Position numbers and translations under genes: made by a program
The notes under the pieces: model-generated
What the model was told of the DNA's origin: nothing
The model's database searches: none
The model's input: the letters and a program-made list of their open reading frames with translations, nothing else
NCBI GenBank assembly: GCA_039654915.1
Contig: CM077594.1
Location: forward strand, 10,754,001 to 10,818,000
Reading direction: 5' to 3'
Origin: Aquilaria yunnanensis
Taxonomy: Eukaryota > Streptophyta > Magnoliopsida > Malvales > Thymelaeaceae
DNA length: 64,000 nucleotides
Shown here: in pieces, positions 21,575 to 32,070 of the stretch
Layout: each line of letters begins with the position of its first letter
How positions within the stretch are numbered: the first letter of the stretch is position 1

Positions 21575-23075
21575 TAATTTTCCAACGGCTTAAGCCGTTG
21601 GAAAAAAATTTCAAAACTCAGCGTTTCATAAAATGAATTTCCAACGGCGAAAGCCGTTGGAAATAATTTTTTTGTTCTTTTACACATTTTCCAACGGCTG
21701 TAGCCGTTGGGAATTTCATTTAAATTTTGTTTATTTCCCATTTTTTTGTTAGTTTTCATATTTTCCAACGGCTGTAGCCGTTGGAAACAATTTTTTTTCT
21801 TATTTCACGGCTGTAAATTAAAATTTTTTGTCTCTGTCCCATTTCCAACGGCTATAACCGTTGGAACATAACTATTTGTTGTTTTCTTCTCTGTCCCAGT
21901 TATTGAAATCATTTTGGATATAATTTTCTTGAATTTTGTGAAGATGTAGCTTATTTTACATATAATTTTAAGAACGTTTGTAAATATGTTGCTTATTTTA
22001 TGAAACTTTGTAGACATACTATATTATATATACCAAAATTTATATATTTTACGCAAAAGATCCATATTTATATATTTATATATTATATTATGTTTATATA
22101 TCTAAATTTTAAGAAAGTTTGGTAATATGATATATTATGTAAATTTATATATTTAACTTAACTATATCTTTTTTTTCCTTTCAGCCGTTGCAAATATCAT
22201 CTATATCTACATTTGTATAATTAACATTCAAAAATCTATAATTAATATAACTTATATAATTTAACCAACAAAATCAATATTAATTTTTTTTTCCTGGGTT
22301 TTCCAACGGCTTCAACCGTTGGAAATATTATATATGAATACATTTATATAATTGACGCAAAAAAATCTAGATTTTCCACATTATCCAACGGTGTTAGCGG
22401 TTGGAAATATTATTTATGTTATTATTTATAGAATTTACTAGGTAAATCCACATTTTCCAACGGTTTTAGCCGTTGGAAATATTATATATGTCTACATTTA
22501 TATAATTTCTGCACAAAATTCTTTATTTTCCAAAGTTTCCAACGGTCTTAGCCGTTGGAAATATTATATATTATCTAGATTTATATAATTTTGGAAAACA
22601 CTCCATATTTCCTCCATTTTCCAACGGCTTAAGCCGTTGGAAATACTATATATATTATGTAAATTAAATACTCTAAAAGTTTCCAACGGTCTTAGCCGTT
22701 GGAAATATTATATATTATCTAGATTTATATAATTTTGGAAAACACTCCATATTTCCTCCATTTTCCAACGGCTTAAGCCGTTGGAAATACTATATATATT
22801 ATGTAAATTAAATACTCTAAAAGTTTCCAACGGTCTTAGCCGTTGGAAATATTATATATTATCTAGATTTATATAATTTTGGAAAACACTCCATATTTCC
22901 TCCATTTTCCAACGGCTTAAGCCGTTGGAAATACTATATATATTATGTAAATTAAATACTCTAAAACTTCCAACTGCTAGGCAGTTGGAAAAAATTTTCT
23001 CCTCGTTCCAACGGTTTTGGCAGTTGGAAATTTCCAACTGCTTGACCGTTGGAAATGAGGGCAGTTGGAAATAAA
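21575..23075. repeat. CACTA subterminal palindromic array (5' side relative to its genes)
   Basis: More than a dozen near-perfect palindromes of the form TTCCAACGGC-TTAA-GCCGTTGGAA are spaced over 1.5 kb, with variants TGTAGCCG, TATAACCG and TCTTAGCCG in the centre. The last 120 bp before the right end switch to the CCAACTGC variant also used on the other side. Both arms of each palindrome are identical, so the motifs form strong hairpins and symmetric protein-binding sites. Confidence 0.9.
22535..22966. repeat. 144-bp tandem repeat, three copies
   Basis: Within the right subterminal array a 144-bp unit is repeated three times, starting at 22535, 22679 and 22823 (GTTTCCAACGGTCTTAGCCG). Each unit carries two palindromes, one with a TCTTAGCC centre and one with a TTAA centre. 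By eye the copies are almost identical, which points to a recent amplification. Confidence 0.9.
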
Positions 23076-23094
23076 GGAATTTTTAGTAGTGTGT

Positions 23095-23720
23095 GTAACA
23101 AAAAAAAAATATGTTCTAATGCGGATAAATATGATCCGTGAAGTCCGTACCAAGAACATGCAAACCTTCGTCCCCCTCCCCAAAAATCCCCCGCCAAGCC
23201 TTCTCGCTTCTCCCTCCCTCTCTCTCTCCTTCAAATTTCATGTAGTGACAATTTAATTCTCATGACTTAAATTCTTATGATCTTCCTCTTCAGTCGTTTT
23301 CCTAACACTAGTCTCCAACCTTGAATCCACATTACGGAAAAAATTACTTTTACCTTTCAATTTGCATATTTACTGGCATAGAGTCATTATATAGTTTGGA
23401 ATAAGACTTATTCTCTAATTGAATGAGAATAATATATACCCTCTCTGTTTCAAGTTTTAAAATTCTTTAAATAAATCGAAGTTAAATATAAGTAAGAAAA
23501 CAGAATATATATAGTTACATGTGGTTACAAAAAATGGAAAATATCCTGAGAAAATTTGACTTGGGAGGAACTGATCATCCTGTACCTAGTGGCGATATAT
23601 AGTAATGAGACACACGGGCCTCGTCACCTTGGACAGTCAAAAAGCGATGCCAATGAGTTGGTCATAGATCATAGCTACACATCACCTTCGTCTTCTCCTT
23701 CCTTCCCAAACTCTCTCACC
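23095..23720. other. Flank and distal promoter of the secreted-peptide gene
   Basis: After a CT-rich tract (23160-23235) no gene is seen. TTGAC cores, the W-box recognised by WRKY factors, occur near 23558 (plus strand) and as GTCAA near 23635. That is compatible with defence-linked regulation, but the motif is short and expected by chance. Confidence 0.4.
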
Positions 23721-23728
23721 ACCCACTT

Positions 23729-23735
23729 TATTTAA
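23729..23735 (+). promoter_or_regulatory. TATA-like box of the secreted-peptide gene
   Basis: TATTTAA lies 76 bases before the ATG at 23811, followed by a CT/A-rich leader (CCCCTTCTTCTCCACAACTTAGCC) of the kind found in plant 5' UTRs. Confidence 0.6.
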
Positions 23736-23810
23736 GCCCCTTCTTCTCCACAACTTAGCCTCAACAAACCAATTCACCCCATAAAAACAAAACTGCAATT
23801 ACGTACTAAA

Positions 23811-24092
23811 ATGGCCCGTACTCCTCTTCTATTCATCACGGCATTGCTCTTTCTCTCCCTCCTTGGCCCCTGTCGACCTCCGCTGCTAATGGTGGCCGAT
23901 GCGGCTAGAGCTCCGGCTTTTGCAGTGCTCGAGCCGAAAACGAGGCACCGGACCGGGGCCACGGGCGTGGAGGATTGTTTGCCCAAGGGTTTCCACCGGG
24001 ACTCAGCGCCTAGCCGTTACATAAACTACCAGACTTTTGGGAGCTCGCTGTGTTCCTCGAGGAATGATGGTCATGAGGTTTCCCATCCTTGA
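23811..24092 (+). CDS. Predicted secreted small-peptide precursor, family not identified
   Basis: A single-exon 93-residue protein. The ATG has good context (A at -3, G at +4: CTAAAATGGCC). Residues 4-20 form a hydrophobic segment (LLFITALLFLSLLG) fitting a signal peptide, with cleavage plausibly near ADAARA (29-34). The middle is basic and variable (PKTRHRTG). The C-terminal part has CLPKGFHRDSAPSRYINYQT then FGSSLC at 56-81, with two cysteines 25 residues apart that could form a disulphide. This layout (signal peptide, variable linker, compact Pro/Ser/Arg/Tyr-rich end) is that of plant signalling-peptide precursors. The motif does not match the CLE, CEP, IDA, PSK, RALF or PIP signatures I know. 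The gene has its own TATA-like box and leader. A non-secreted or RNA-level role remains possible. Confidence 0.75.
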   Translation: MARTPLLFITALLFLSLLGPCRPPLLMVADAARAPAFAVLEPKTRHRTGATGVEDCLPKGFHRDSAPSRYINYQTFGSSLCSSRNDGHEVSHP

Positions 24093-24681
24093 AATATACA
24101 TACTTCAACTGGTGGATGCAGAAAACGGCGAGCCGTTGTGATCAGGAAACGAATATTTGCATAAGTCATTTTTTTTTTGTGCATTAATACGTTGTTGCTT
24201 ATGCTTTTTTCTGAGTATAATTCTCAGTTATGTATAAATATGTACCCCAATACCTTAACCCGAAAAAAAAAAAAGAAAAGAAAAGGAAAATGTAAAACAA
24301 TTATATGTATAAATACATTATACGTCGTAGTATTGGCATGAAAGTTAAAGCTTGTCAATTTCTTTGCTTTTAAATTTGGGAAAACGTTCTTCGCTCAAAT
24401 TAAAACACTAAATATCAACGAGAGTTGACTCGGCTGGTTCAAAATGGGATGTTTGGCTTTAAAGTGTTTAGAAGTGATTTCTGTTGTGAGGTGCTCAGCA
24501 ATCCCTCATTAAATAAACGATCTGTAAGTGATTTTCACCTCCAAATCACTGCTTGCCACCCATTTTGGCAGTAAAAGAAATACCGCCACCAGTAGTTTAA
24601 ATTGGTTGGTTGTCTAATTGTTAGCTTGTGTTGGGTTTCTTGTCAGAGACTTTTATTTGGGGTAAAAGTATAAGACGCTAA
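24093..24681. other. 3' flank of the peptide gene
   Basis: The probable 3' UTR runs to about 24262, where an A-rich tract (AAAAAAAAAAAAGAAAAGAAAAGG, 24264-24288) follows TACCCCAATACC. No exact AATAAA is present; TATAAATATG at 24233 may serve. The rest shows no gene. Confidence 0.4.
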
Positions 24682-24872
24682 TTTTCTTTTTAATATTCAG
24701 AAATATCATTCAAGTATACAGAAAGAGATATATTATTAATTAAAGGGCATGCTAATATTTGACAATCAAATCATTTTTTACATGACATGTTGGAGGAAAT
24801 AGGAAGGCCGGGATTTGAATCCTAAATCTTTTTCATATCTTTCAAAAACCTTAGCCATTAGGCTAAAGAATT
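24682..24872 (-). mobile_element. tRNA-derived SINE (family copy B)
   Basis: Read on the minus strand it has an A box TTTAGCCTAATGGCTAAGG (complement of 24849-24867) and a B box GGATTCAAATCCCGGCC (complement of 24806-24822). The body carries ATTAGCATGCC and the tail phrase TATACTTGAATGATATTTCTG, ending in an A-rich stretch. Body and tail match copy A at 2972-3190. Confidence 0.65.
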
Positions 24873-24879
24873 AGGGATA

Positions 24880-25840
24880 TTTTATGTTAATCTTCAAGCA
24901 ACCAAGATTCGGATACGAATTGAACCAATTACTTATTCTTTGTTCCTGATAGCATATTTTTTTAATTACATTTGGACATTTTCATTTACCAAGACTTTAT
25001 CGAGCGCCCAATGGTAACATCTTTTCCCTACAAGTTAAGGAAAAAATATCATTATATAAACTTACAGCTGGATTATCAAAATTAGCAATTTCAGCTCTAA
25101 TTCAGCAATTTCATCAGGCGTCCTAGTTGTAATAACATATTACTCCTACCACTATTGTGAGATGCTTATCCAATCAGTAGAGAGATAGAGAGAGAGATGC
25201 AAATTGCAAATCCAAAAACAAGAGTTTGCTCCCATTTGATTATAAGCCCACTGTTTGCTAGGTTAGCATTGTGGTCCGTCCCAATCTGGCTGGATTTACT
25301 TGGAAAAACCACGGCCGTGAAGCGTTCTAATGGGCCTATGTATATGCAACCGGTCCTTAATTTCACGGGCCGAGCCCGCAGTTTATTGCTCATGGGCCAT
25401 GACACTATTCTGAACCATTTCTTAAATAAACAAAAACATTCAAAAACGGATACTAAAATTAAAAAGTTACTTCATGTTTGTAAATTTATTTGTCTGTTCA
25501 GAATTGTTTGTTTGTACGTTTATTTATTTATTTATTTTTAACGGTTTTCACATGAACGGTTAGTAAAATTAAAAAGCACAAGGGACATTGAATCTGAGGA
25601 TGTATTTTTGTAGTTTACAGGGAAAAAAACACACACACACATCAGCGGCTTTCTGTTTGTAATCTGTCAAAATTCCCGACCAAAGTTCAGATCTTGCTTT
25701 GTTGGGCACGCCAGACAGCTCATTTGCAGATTTTACGATGAGACCGCCGTTCAAAGGAGCACCGAGATACCGTTAATAGATCTTCGGGAAATCCCTCCCT
25801 ACTCCATGGCTGACTAACTGGTATCTTAGCTAGTGCACAT
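24880..25840. other. Intergenic with TGGGCY cluster and CA microsatellite
   Basis: Between 25240 and 25400 there are AAGCCCAC, ATGGGCCTAT, CGGGCCGAGCCCG and CATGGGCCATG motifs (site II-like). A short (CA) run is at 25629-25640. The frames at 25197-25541 (plus) and 25569-25754 (minus) lack recognisable domains. No gene can be supported. Confidence 0.4.
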
Positions 25841-25844
25841 ATAT

Positions 25845-26345
25845 AGAGCTGTAAATAAACTAAATAAATTAAACCAAGTTATATTACTGCTCGTTCATTT
25901 AATTTTTAATAGACACGAATAACAAACAAATATATTTATTTTATTAATTTATAACTAGACAATATTTGTGTTTGTTTGTTTATAATAACATTATCATGAT
26001 TTAAACGATTATAGGGCGAACGTATTTATAAACACAATTTGTATACAATATTAAACGAACATATATGAATTAAAGAGTTTGTGAATCCTAAACCAACCTT
26101 TCGTAAACATAAATAAACAAATATATAATATAACAAATGTATAACTAATATATAAACAAACAAACAAATAAATAAATGAATATAAACAAACAATAAATGA
26201 ATGAACAAAACCCTATTCGTGTTCATTCATTTAACTAATCGAACAGAAAATCTGTCTGAGTTCATTCGTTTACCTAAATAAATGAAGATCAATAAACTTC
26301 TGTCAAACGGTTTATGAACGGTTCATAAAATGCTCCGTTCACATA
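25845..26345. repeat. Probable non-autonomous DNA transposon, GTTCGTTTATTT-type
   Basis: The stretch begins GAGCTGTAAATAAACTAAAT and is filled with AACAAACAAATA, GTTCATTCATTT and CGAACATA phrases, ending TATGAACGGTTCATAAAATG. This vocabulary is typical of widespread plant hAT-like repeats that start GAGCTGTAAACGAAC. Exact termini and target duplication could not be set. Confidence 0.45.
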
Positions 26346-26893
26346 ACTCACAAGTCTATGACAAGAGGAGGTCATGTGCAATTAACTTTTGATTAGTTTA
26401 TAGATCCTAAAGGTTTAGAGCGTGGGAGTAGATTTAGCAAGTTGAGTGACCTATATGTTGATTACTTCATAGTTTGTTCACAAATTTAATCTATCCAAAT
26501 ACATGAGACTTTTGAATTGTCTATGACTCACAAATCATGAGTAATTAAATCCCAGTAACTTTAAACAGAAGTTACGTAATGTGATGCAGGTGAATCTGAT
26601 AAAAATATTGAAGAAATGTGTACTAGTATGCATATAGATGTTCGATAATCACTGGGATCGTTGTAATGGAGCAAAATTTTGGTATTATTCAATTCCTCAT
26701 CCCAGAATAGAGACCATTCAATTTCCAAAACCAATTCCTTCAATTTTAAATTTCTCTCATAGCTTCCAAGTAAAGTTTTAGTAACTTTATTTTATGATGA
26801 AATCAACCTAGCATACATTTGTCTGTAATCCCATCCACACTCATATGAAATGAAATTACTATTATACAAAACCATTTTTTTTCAGCATTTAGA
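26346..26893. other. Intergenic, nothing recognised
   Basis: AT-rich DNA without terminal repeats, RNA genes or domain-bearing frames. The 60-codon minus-strand frame at 26561-26743 has no visible domain. Confidence 0.45.
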
Positions 26894-27544
26894 TGTATCA
26901 GGAAAAAGTACTCAATCTACCACCATGCATAATGAAAAAAAAAACATAATTAATCGAACACACATAAATTTAATGTAATTCAGTTTTAACCAGTTTATAT
27001 CCACAGATTAAACAAATTTATTCAAAAAAAATATAGAAATTAAGTAAAAATATGCGCTTAATGCTCACACTAGCTTATGAATATTGGTAACCTCTTAATT
27101 TTGCCATCACACAATTAAAAAATATGAGAATCATAAAAAGTTTATCATCCTAACCATCACTGGTCTCCAGACCTTTATTCCCTCCTGAAAACCTCACATC
27201 ATGTCTTTGCACAGTAATTGATTTTTCTCTCATGTTAAAAAATTCTAACACAAGTCTTTTTATATGTCTTTTTATATGAGAATCATAAAAGGTTTATCAT
27301 CCTAACTGTCACTGGTCTCCAGACCTCTATTCCTTCTTGAAATCCTCACATTATGTCTCTACACAGCAATTGGGTTTTCTTTCATGTTAAAAAACTCTAA
27401 CACAAGTCTTTTTATATGTCACACGCAAAACCAAAGCACATCAAAATAGGAAAACTAATTCCCAAACAAATAGAAAAATTAAAATCAAATCCTAAACAAA
27501 ATTGAAATCCTTAACATATTGAATTTGAGCCAATAAACCCAACA
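26894..27544 (-). repeat. Downstream LTR of the miniature Copia element, with internal duplication
   Basis: Corresponds to the other LTR but is longer because a 152-bp segment is present twice in tandem. The phrase GAGAATCATAAAA starts at 27126 and again at 27278, each followed by GTTTATCATCCTAAC and a CTGGTCTCCAGACC block. The outer (low) boundary is approximate. Confidence 0.65.
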
Positions 27545-28003
27545 ATCTCTACATTGGTTCAAATTCTTCATGATGAACATGAAGATCATAAACACATGAT
27601 CATGATTATAGACACAAACACCACGAATATCTCCAAAATATAAACACAGTAACGAATGTAAATGAATACAAACAATACAAATATTACTCCAAAGAACAAA
27701 ATCAAGAACATCAATACACACGAATAAAATATTCAATCTTCAAAATTGTACTAAATTGTCGGTACCATGCCACAACCACTATTAAATATCCCTAGGATGA
27801 TTTCCCATGGCTTTGCCACGCTACAAACACTCATCACTTCGCAAACAAAGAAACTGATCACCTAGAATGATTCCTAGGTTTCACCATAATAGAAACAATC
27901 TTCAACCTTCAAATTGAACATCAACTCCAAATGCTCCACCATGCCAAGGATCGAACCATATGCACCATTATGCCACAACCAAACAATTAGCTATGATACG
28001 ACT

Positions 28004-28507
28004 TGTTGGAAAAAAAATTCCTTAATCACTATCACTCATAACAGAAAACAAACATAATCAATCTGACACACATGAATTTAACACAATTCAACTCTTAATT
28101 AGTTTACATCCATAGATAAAAGAAATTCATTCAAACAAAATATAGAGATTATAATAAAACTATACCTTTAGTACTCACGCTGGCATATGAATCTCCTACA
28201 CACTACTGATAACCTCATAATATTGCCCTCACATAATTATATTATATGAGAATCACGAAAAGTTTCTCGTCCTAGTCCTTTCAGCCTCTAGATCTCTCAT
28301 TCCTTTTGAAACCCTCACATCTTATCTATTCACAATAACTAGATTTTCTGTCATGTTGAAAACCTCGACACAACTAGCCTTTTTATAAGTCATATACAAA
28401 CTCAAACCACATCAAAATAGAAAAATTAAATCCCAAACAAATAGAAAAACTAAAATCAAACCCTAAACAAAATTAAAATCCTTAAACTTATTAAATTTAA
28501 GCCAACA
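28004..28507 (-). repeat. Upstream LTR of the miniature Copia element
   Basis: A 504-bp segment with TG...CA ends on the minus strand, followed by the degraded primer-binding site. It shares the order of blocks with the downstream LTR: CACACATGAATTTAA, GCTGGCATATGAAT, CTCACATCTTATCTAT and the AATCCCAAACAAATAG block. Confidence 0.7.
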
Positions 28508-28574
28508 AGTCCAATAATAAGCATGTGTAAGTATACAAGAAATGAAGTACGTGTAATTACCATAGTTAAGGGAA

Positions 28575-28800
28575 TGAGAATGATATTTTTTTCAGGACCC
28601 AATGGTAATCAAACTAGTTTTTTTTTAACATTATGAAGGAATGAGAATGATAGTTTTTTCAGGATTTAAGGGCAACCAAATCAGTTTTATTTGTCATTGT
28701 GTAGGAAATAAGGGAAGTTGAAGTTGAAGTCCAAACCTCCCTACAATGTTTCATATGCCTTAGCTATTGCATGTGGGCTATATAGTCTAGTCTCAATTAA
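28575..28800 (-). mobile_element. Possible SINE-like retroposon
   Basis: Minus-strand reading shows GCAATAGCTAAGGC and, about 25 bases later, GGTTTGGACTTCAACTTC, in the positions of A and B boxes, followed by a body with a partly duplicated tail (TGAAAAAACTATCATTCTCATTCC and a second copy). The boxes are divergent, so this is only tentative. Confidence 0.35.
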
Positions 28801-30685
28801 TTGCCTATTTTATCTTTCTGTTTTGCCTATAAAGCCCGTCAAATCGATTATAAAATTTTTAGGCTAATCCCCCAAAACTTTGGTTGAAATAACTCTTTTG
28901 TCCATAGTCCTATAACCTACATTTTTCTGTAACTTTTCAACAATTCTAACCAACAACAATAGATGATAGTTCTTCTTATGCTGCTTCTTGTTTTTTTTCC
29001 CTTTTTTTTCTGTGGCAAAAGAAAAATTACATGAAAACTCCCAAACATCCCAAGTAATACATGATGAAGGTTGAGTGGTATGTACAAGATCTTAAATATG
29101 GATGAACTTGCATAAAGAACAAGGTTAAAGGGTTCCACAGTTATGTGTTTGGGAAAAGTTCTCTGATGCTTAAGTCAATATAGGCTTAAGAAAAGTGTAA
29201 AAAGCTTTGAAAGGGTTTCCTGTTCAAAATATAGATCTACCTCATAACCTATAAAGAAGACCTACTATAGGCTTAAAGACATGATGGTTGTGCCAAAAAC
29301 TTCTCTCATTTTGTAGAGGATCTTATGACTGTTAGAGAACTGCTCAAGGGATAAAGATAGGGGTTGACCATTATGATTGAACTCACTCGGATTAATACAG
29401 TGATTTCAGTGGGTAAGTCAAATATGCTCTACACCCTTTATATCTATATATATATATATATATTTATATTTCAATGTCATTTTGCATAACATAAAATAAG
29501 TGTGAACACTTCAAATCCCTGTCTCCCCAGGATTGGTGATATATACAAATCAGTTATCAAATATGTATAAACTTGATATACAAAAAAAGTGACATATATG
29601 TATAAACAATGTATCATATATATATTAATGAGATCAAGAATATGTTACTGATATATTCAATAATATACAAGTTCAACATTTCATAAAAAATAGATGTAAA
29701 TGCATTAAATCTCGCTTCCCACCAAATTTGAAATATGTACAAATCAAATGCCATATATGTATAAAATTATATGTATAAAGTAAGCCACAAATGTGCACAG
29801 AACATATGTGACACATATGTACAAATGAGATTAAAGATATGCTACAGATATATTCAATCTATTACAGATATATTTAATTATTTGTACAAGTTTGAATTAT
29901 TTAATTTAATGTACGAAGCCAATGTATAAACAAAAATTTTCTTGTACATATGTAATTATATGTTTATAGGATTATCTTTATGTATTATACATGTTATACT
30001 TTAATATTAAAATTATTCTTATATTATTTCAATATACATCTAATTTTTTAATTATGTATTATTTTTGCCTGTGCACACATGTGTACCTAAAGGAACATAT
30101 ATGTAATCATTTGAAAAAGACAAAAAAATGAGGGATAGAAAATAGGTTTGACACAAGTTTTTCAGTTTTTGTGGAACCTTAGTCACACGCTGCAACAACC
30201 ACCGCTATTGCTCGTTTTGCTGACCCCTTTTCCCTCTCGATTCTCTTTGTAATGGTGGCCTTGGGTTTGAAGGCAACTATAAGAGTAGCCTATAGGCAAG
30301 TAGATGATGGGGCAGTGACGTTCGAAGACAGTGGGACATGTTGAAATTCTTCTACTCCTAGATTAAGTATTGTTGACAGTTAGAGATGCTTGGGAATGAC
30401 GATGTTTAGTGAGGTTGGACAGCGGCGATGGGTTGAAGTGATTGGCGGTGGACAATCAGCCGTAGAGGAGGCGAAGCTGTGTCATAAAGGAAGGACATAC
30501 TTAAAATTACTTAATTTGAAGTAAAGTAGAAAGATAATTATAGAGGTATGACATGCACAAGGTATAAAACATTTCTAACCAACGCAATGAAATAAATTTA
30601 ACTTGCAAAAATTGGATTCAGACATCAGCTTGTATAATGTATTAATAAAATGTAACGTGGACTGTGAAGAGACCTCATAAATAAA
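28801..30685. other. Intergenic, TA microsatellite and AT-rich repeats
   Basis: A (TA)n run lies at about 29437-29462. From 29520 to 30110 the phrases ATATGTATAAAC and GTACAAATGAGATTAAAGATATG recur in degenerate form. 30180-30480 is richer in G+C (GGCGGTGGACAATCAGCCG and similar), perhaps transposon cargo. No gene is supported. Confidence 0.4.
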
Positions 30686-31140
30686 AGGGTAATTAACAAA
30701 AGTCCCCAATGATTTGATCTAACTTACATTTTGTCCATTTTATTTTAAAAAACCTATACTTTACCTCTTACTCTTATCGTGTCCGACAACAATTTTTTAA
30801 ATCATAAATTAAACTTTATGATAACTATGTTTCAGTAATTTTGAGATTTTTAACATTTTTTTCATAGCCAATCAACTTTTAAAAAATACTAATATACATT
30901 TATAGTAAGAAAAATACGTTTACAAAAAGAAAATTTTGATAATTTAAAATATCTATTAATTATAAAAAATATTATAAAAATCAAAATTACTGAAAGATGA
31001 CAATTGTATAATTTAAATTATAATTTTAAAAATTATTATTAGATAATATAAAAAAATTAGGGGATAAAATATAAATTTTTAAAAATAAAACGGACAAATT
31101 GTATGTTAGGATTAACCTAAGGGTGGTTATAACTTTCCCT
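30686..31140. mobile_element. MULE-type foldback MITE
   Basis: About 455 bp with long imperfect inverted arms. The left arm AGGGTAATTAACAAAAGTCC...ACATTTTGTCCATTTTATTTT pairs with the right arm ...AAAATAAAACGGACAAATTGTATG...GGTTATAACTTTCCCT. Flanks are A-rich (TAAATAAAA and AAATTAAAA, 7 of 9 alike), consistent with a 9-bp duplication but weak evidence. There is no coding frame. Confidence 0.6.
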
Positions 31141-31379
31141 AAATTAAAAATAGGTTCAATGGATCTGATACATATTTTATGATTTCTTGTGTTTTCTCTT
31201 GTGGGGTCCTAAACGTAAAATCTGACAACGTTGGTGCAAAAAGCATAGTACAATTAAGCATCTTGATCACGGTTCGGTCTCCACCGAAATTTCAAAACAT
31301 AAGAATAATTTAAAAATTCAGTTTAGAGAATTCAGTTCTCGTTGACTAAAACCATGGAATTGAATATACGATATATGTA

Positions 31380-32070
31380 CGGCTTATTTTAGGTAAACAG
31401 TATGCAAATGATTCTGTATTTTATTATTTTATCGGGTTATATATCATAATATTTTGTGATATTTTACATGTCACTTATTTTTTGTATATATTTTATTATA
31501 AAATTACGTATATCACAAATACTGTAAGGTACGTACAGTGATATTTTATTTTTTACAATGTGTGTGAGATATTTTTTTATCATTTTACATCAAAATATCA
31601 TAAATATATAAAATATTAAGATATAATTAATACAAATATCATAAAATAAATATTTATTTTTATTCTTTTATTTACTTTTCTTAGTTAACATAAGAATTTA
31701 ATGGTTACTTTGAACCTTCAAGGAATTTAATGTAATATTAGAAAATATATTGTTATTATTAAAGTATTATTTTTTTATCTTATATCAATAAATTAATTTC
31801 TTTATGAGTATTATTTATTTTTCTCTATATATAATATTTTTTATGCTTTTTTTACTAATTTTTTTTTCTATCATATATATTTTATTTAAATTTGAAAAAT
31901 TATGATGAGAAAAATTAGAATATATATTAAATGTGTAAAAATAATTATTAAATTTATGTTATCTTAAAATAATATTCTAATAATTATTTTTTTTAAAGAA
32001 AAAGATAATGGTACACAATGCAGTATAACATGCAGTATAACTTAAAATTTTGTGGTGTAGTATAAATAGT
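31380..32070. repeat. Diverged copy of an AT-rich repeat family (also at 58263 and 61310)
   Basis: It shares with 58263-58748 and 61310-61790 the blocks TATATTTTATT, ATATCATAAAATAAAT, AATAATATTCTAATAATT-like runs and the end phrase ATGGTACACAATGCAGTATAACATGCAGTATAAC. It is non-coding. Boundaries are approximate. Confidence 0.45.

Larger units (their letters stand above)
15207..23091 (-). mobile_element. CACTA (En/Spm-type) DNA transposon, structurally complete
   Basis: The 7885-bp element begins CACTACTAAAAA (15207-15218) and ends TTTTTAGTAGTG (23080-23091), a perfect 12-bp terminal inverted repeat. It is bordered on both sides by TGT (15204-15206 and 23092-23094), the 3-bp target duplication typical of CACTA elements. 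Both ends carry dense subterminal arrays of CCAACTGC/CCAACGGC motifs, the expected transposase-binding zones. Two minus-strand genes lie inside: a TNP2-type transposase (cut short) and a spliced Transposase_24-like second gene. Transcription runs leftwards from a promoter probably near 21450-21560. Ends and binding arrays look intact, but the transposase is not, so it is probably non-autonomous but mobilisable in trans. Confidence 0.95.
26894..28507 (-). mobile_element. Miniature Copia-type LTR element (TRIM-like), non-coding
   Basis: Two similar LTRs in direct orientation flank only about 459 bp of non-coding DNA. On the minus strand the upstream LTR is 28507-28004 (starts TGTTGGCTTAAATTT, ends TTCCAACA). 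It is followed at 28001-27990 by a degraded methionine-tRNA primer site (TCGTATCATAGC versus the usual TGGTATCAGAGC). The downstream LTR is 27544 to about 26894 (starts TGTTGGGTTTATTGGCTC). The interior has no gag or pol. The LTRs resemble those of the Copia element at 43075-46952 (both carry TTTGTTTGGGATTTA and TTTTGATATGGTTT-type blocks). It looks like a deletion derivative or TRIM of that lineage. Confidence 0.75.

Noticed and set aside
24264..24292. A-rich tract after the peptide gene as evidence of a retrocopied mRNA
   Set aside because: The tract is mixed (A and G), no target duplication was found, and the gene has its own TATA-like box and leader.
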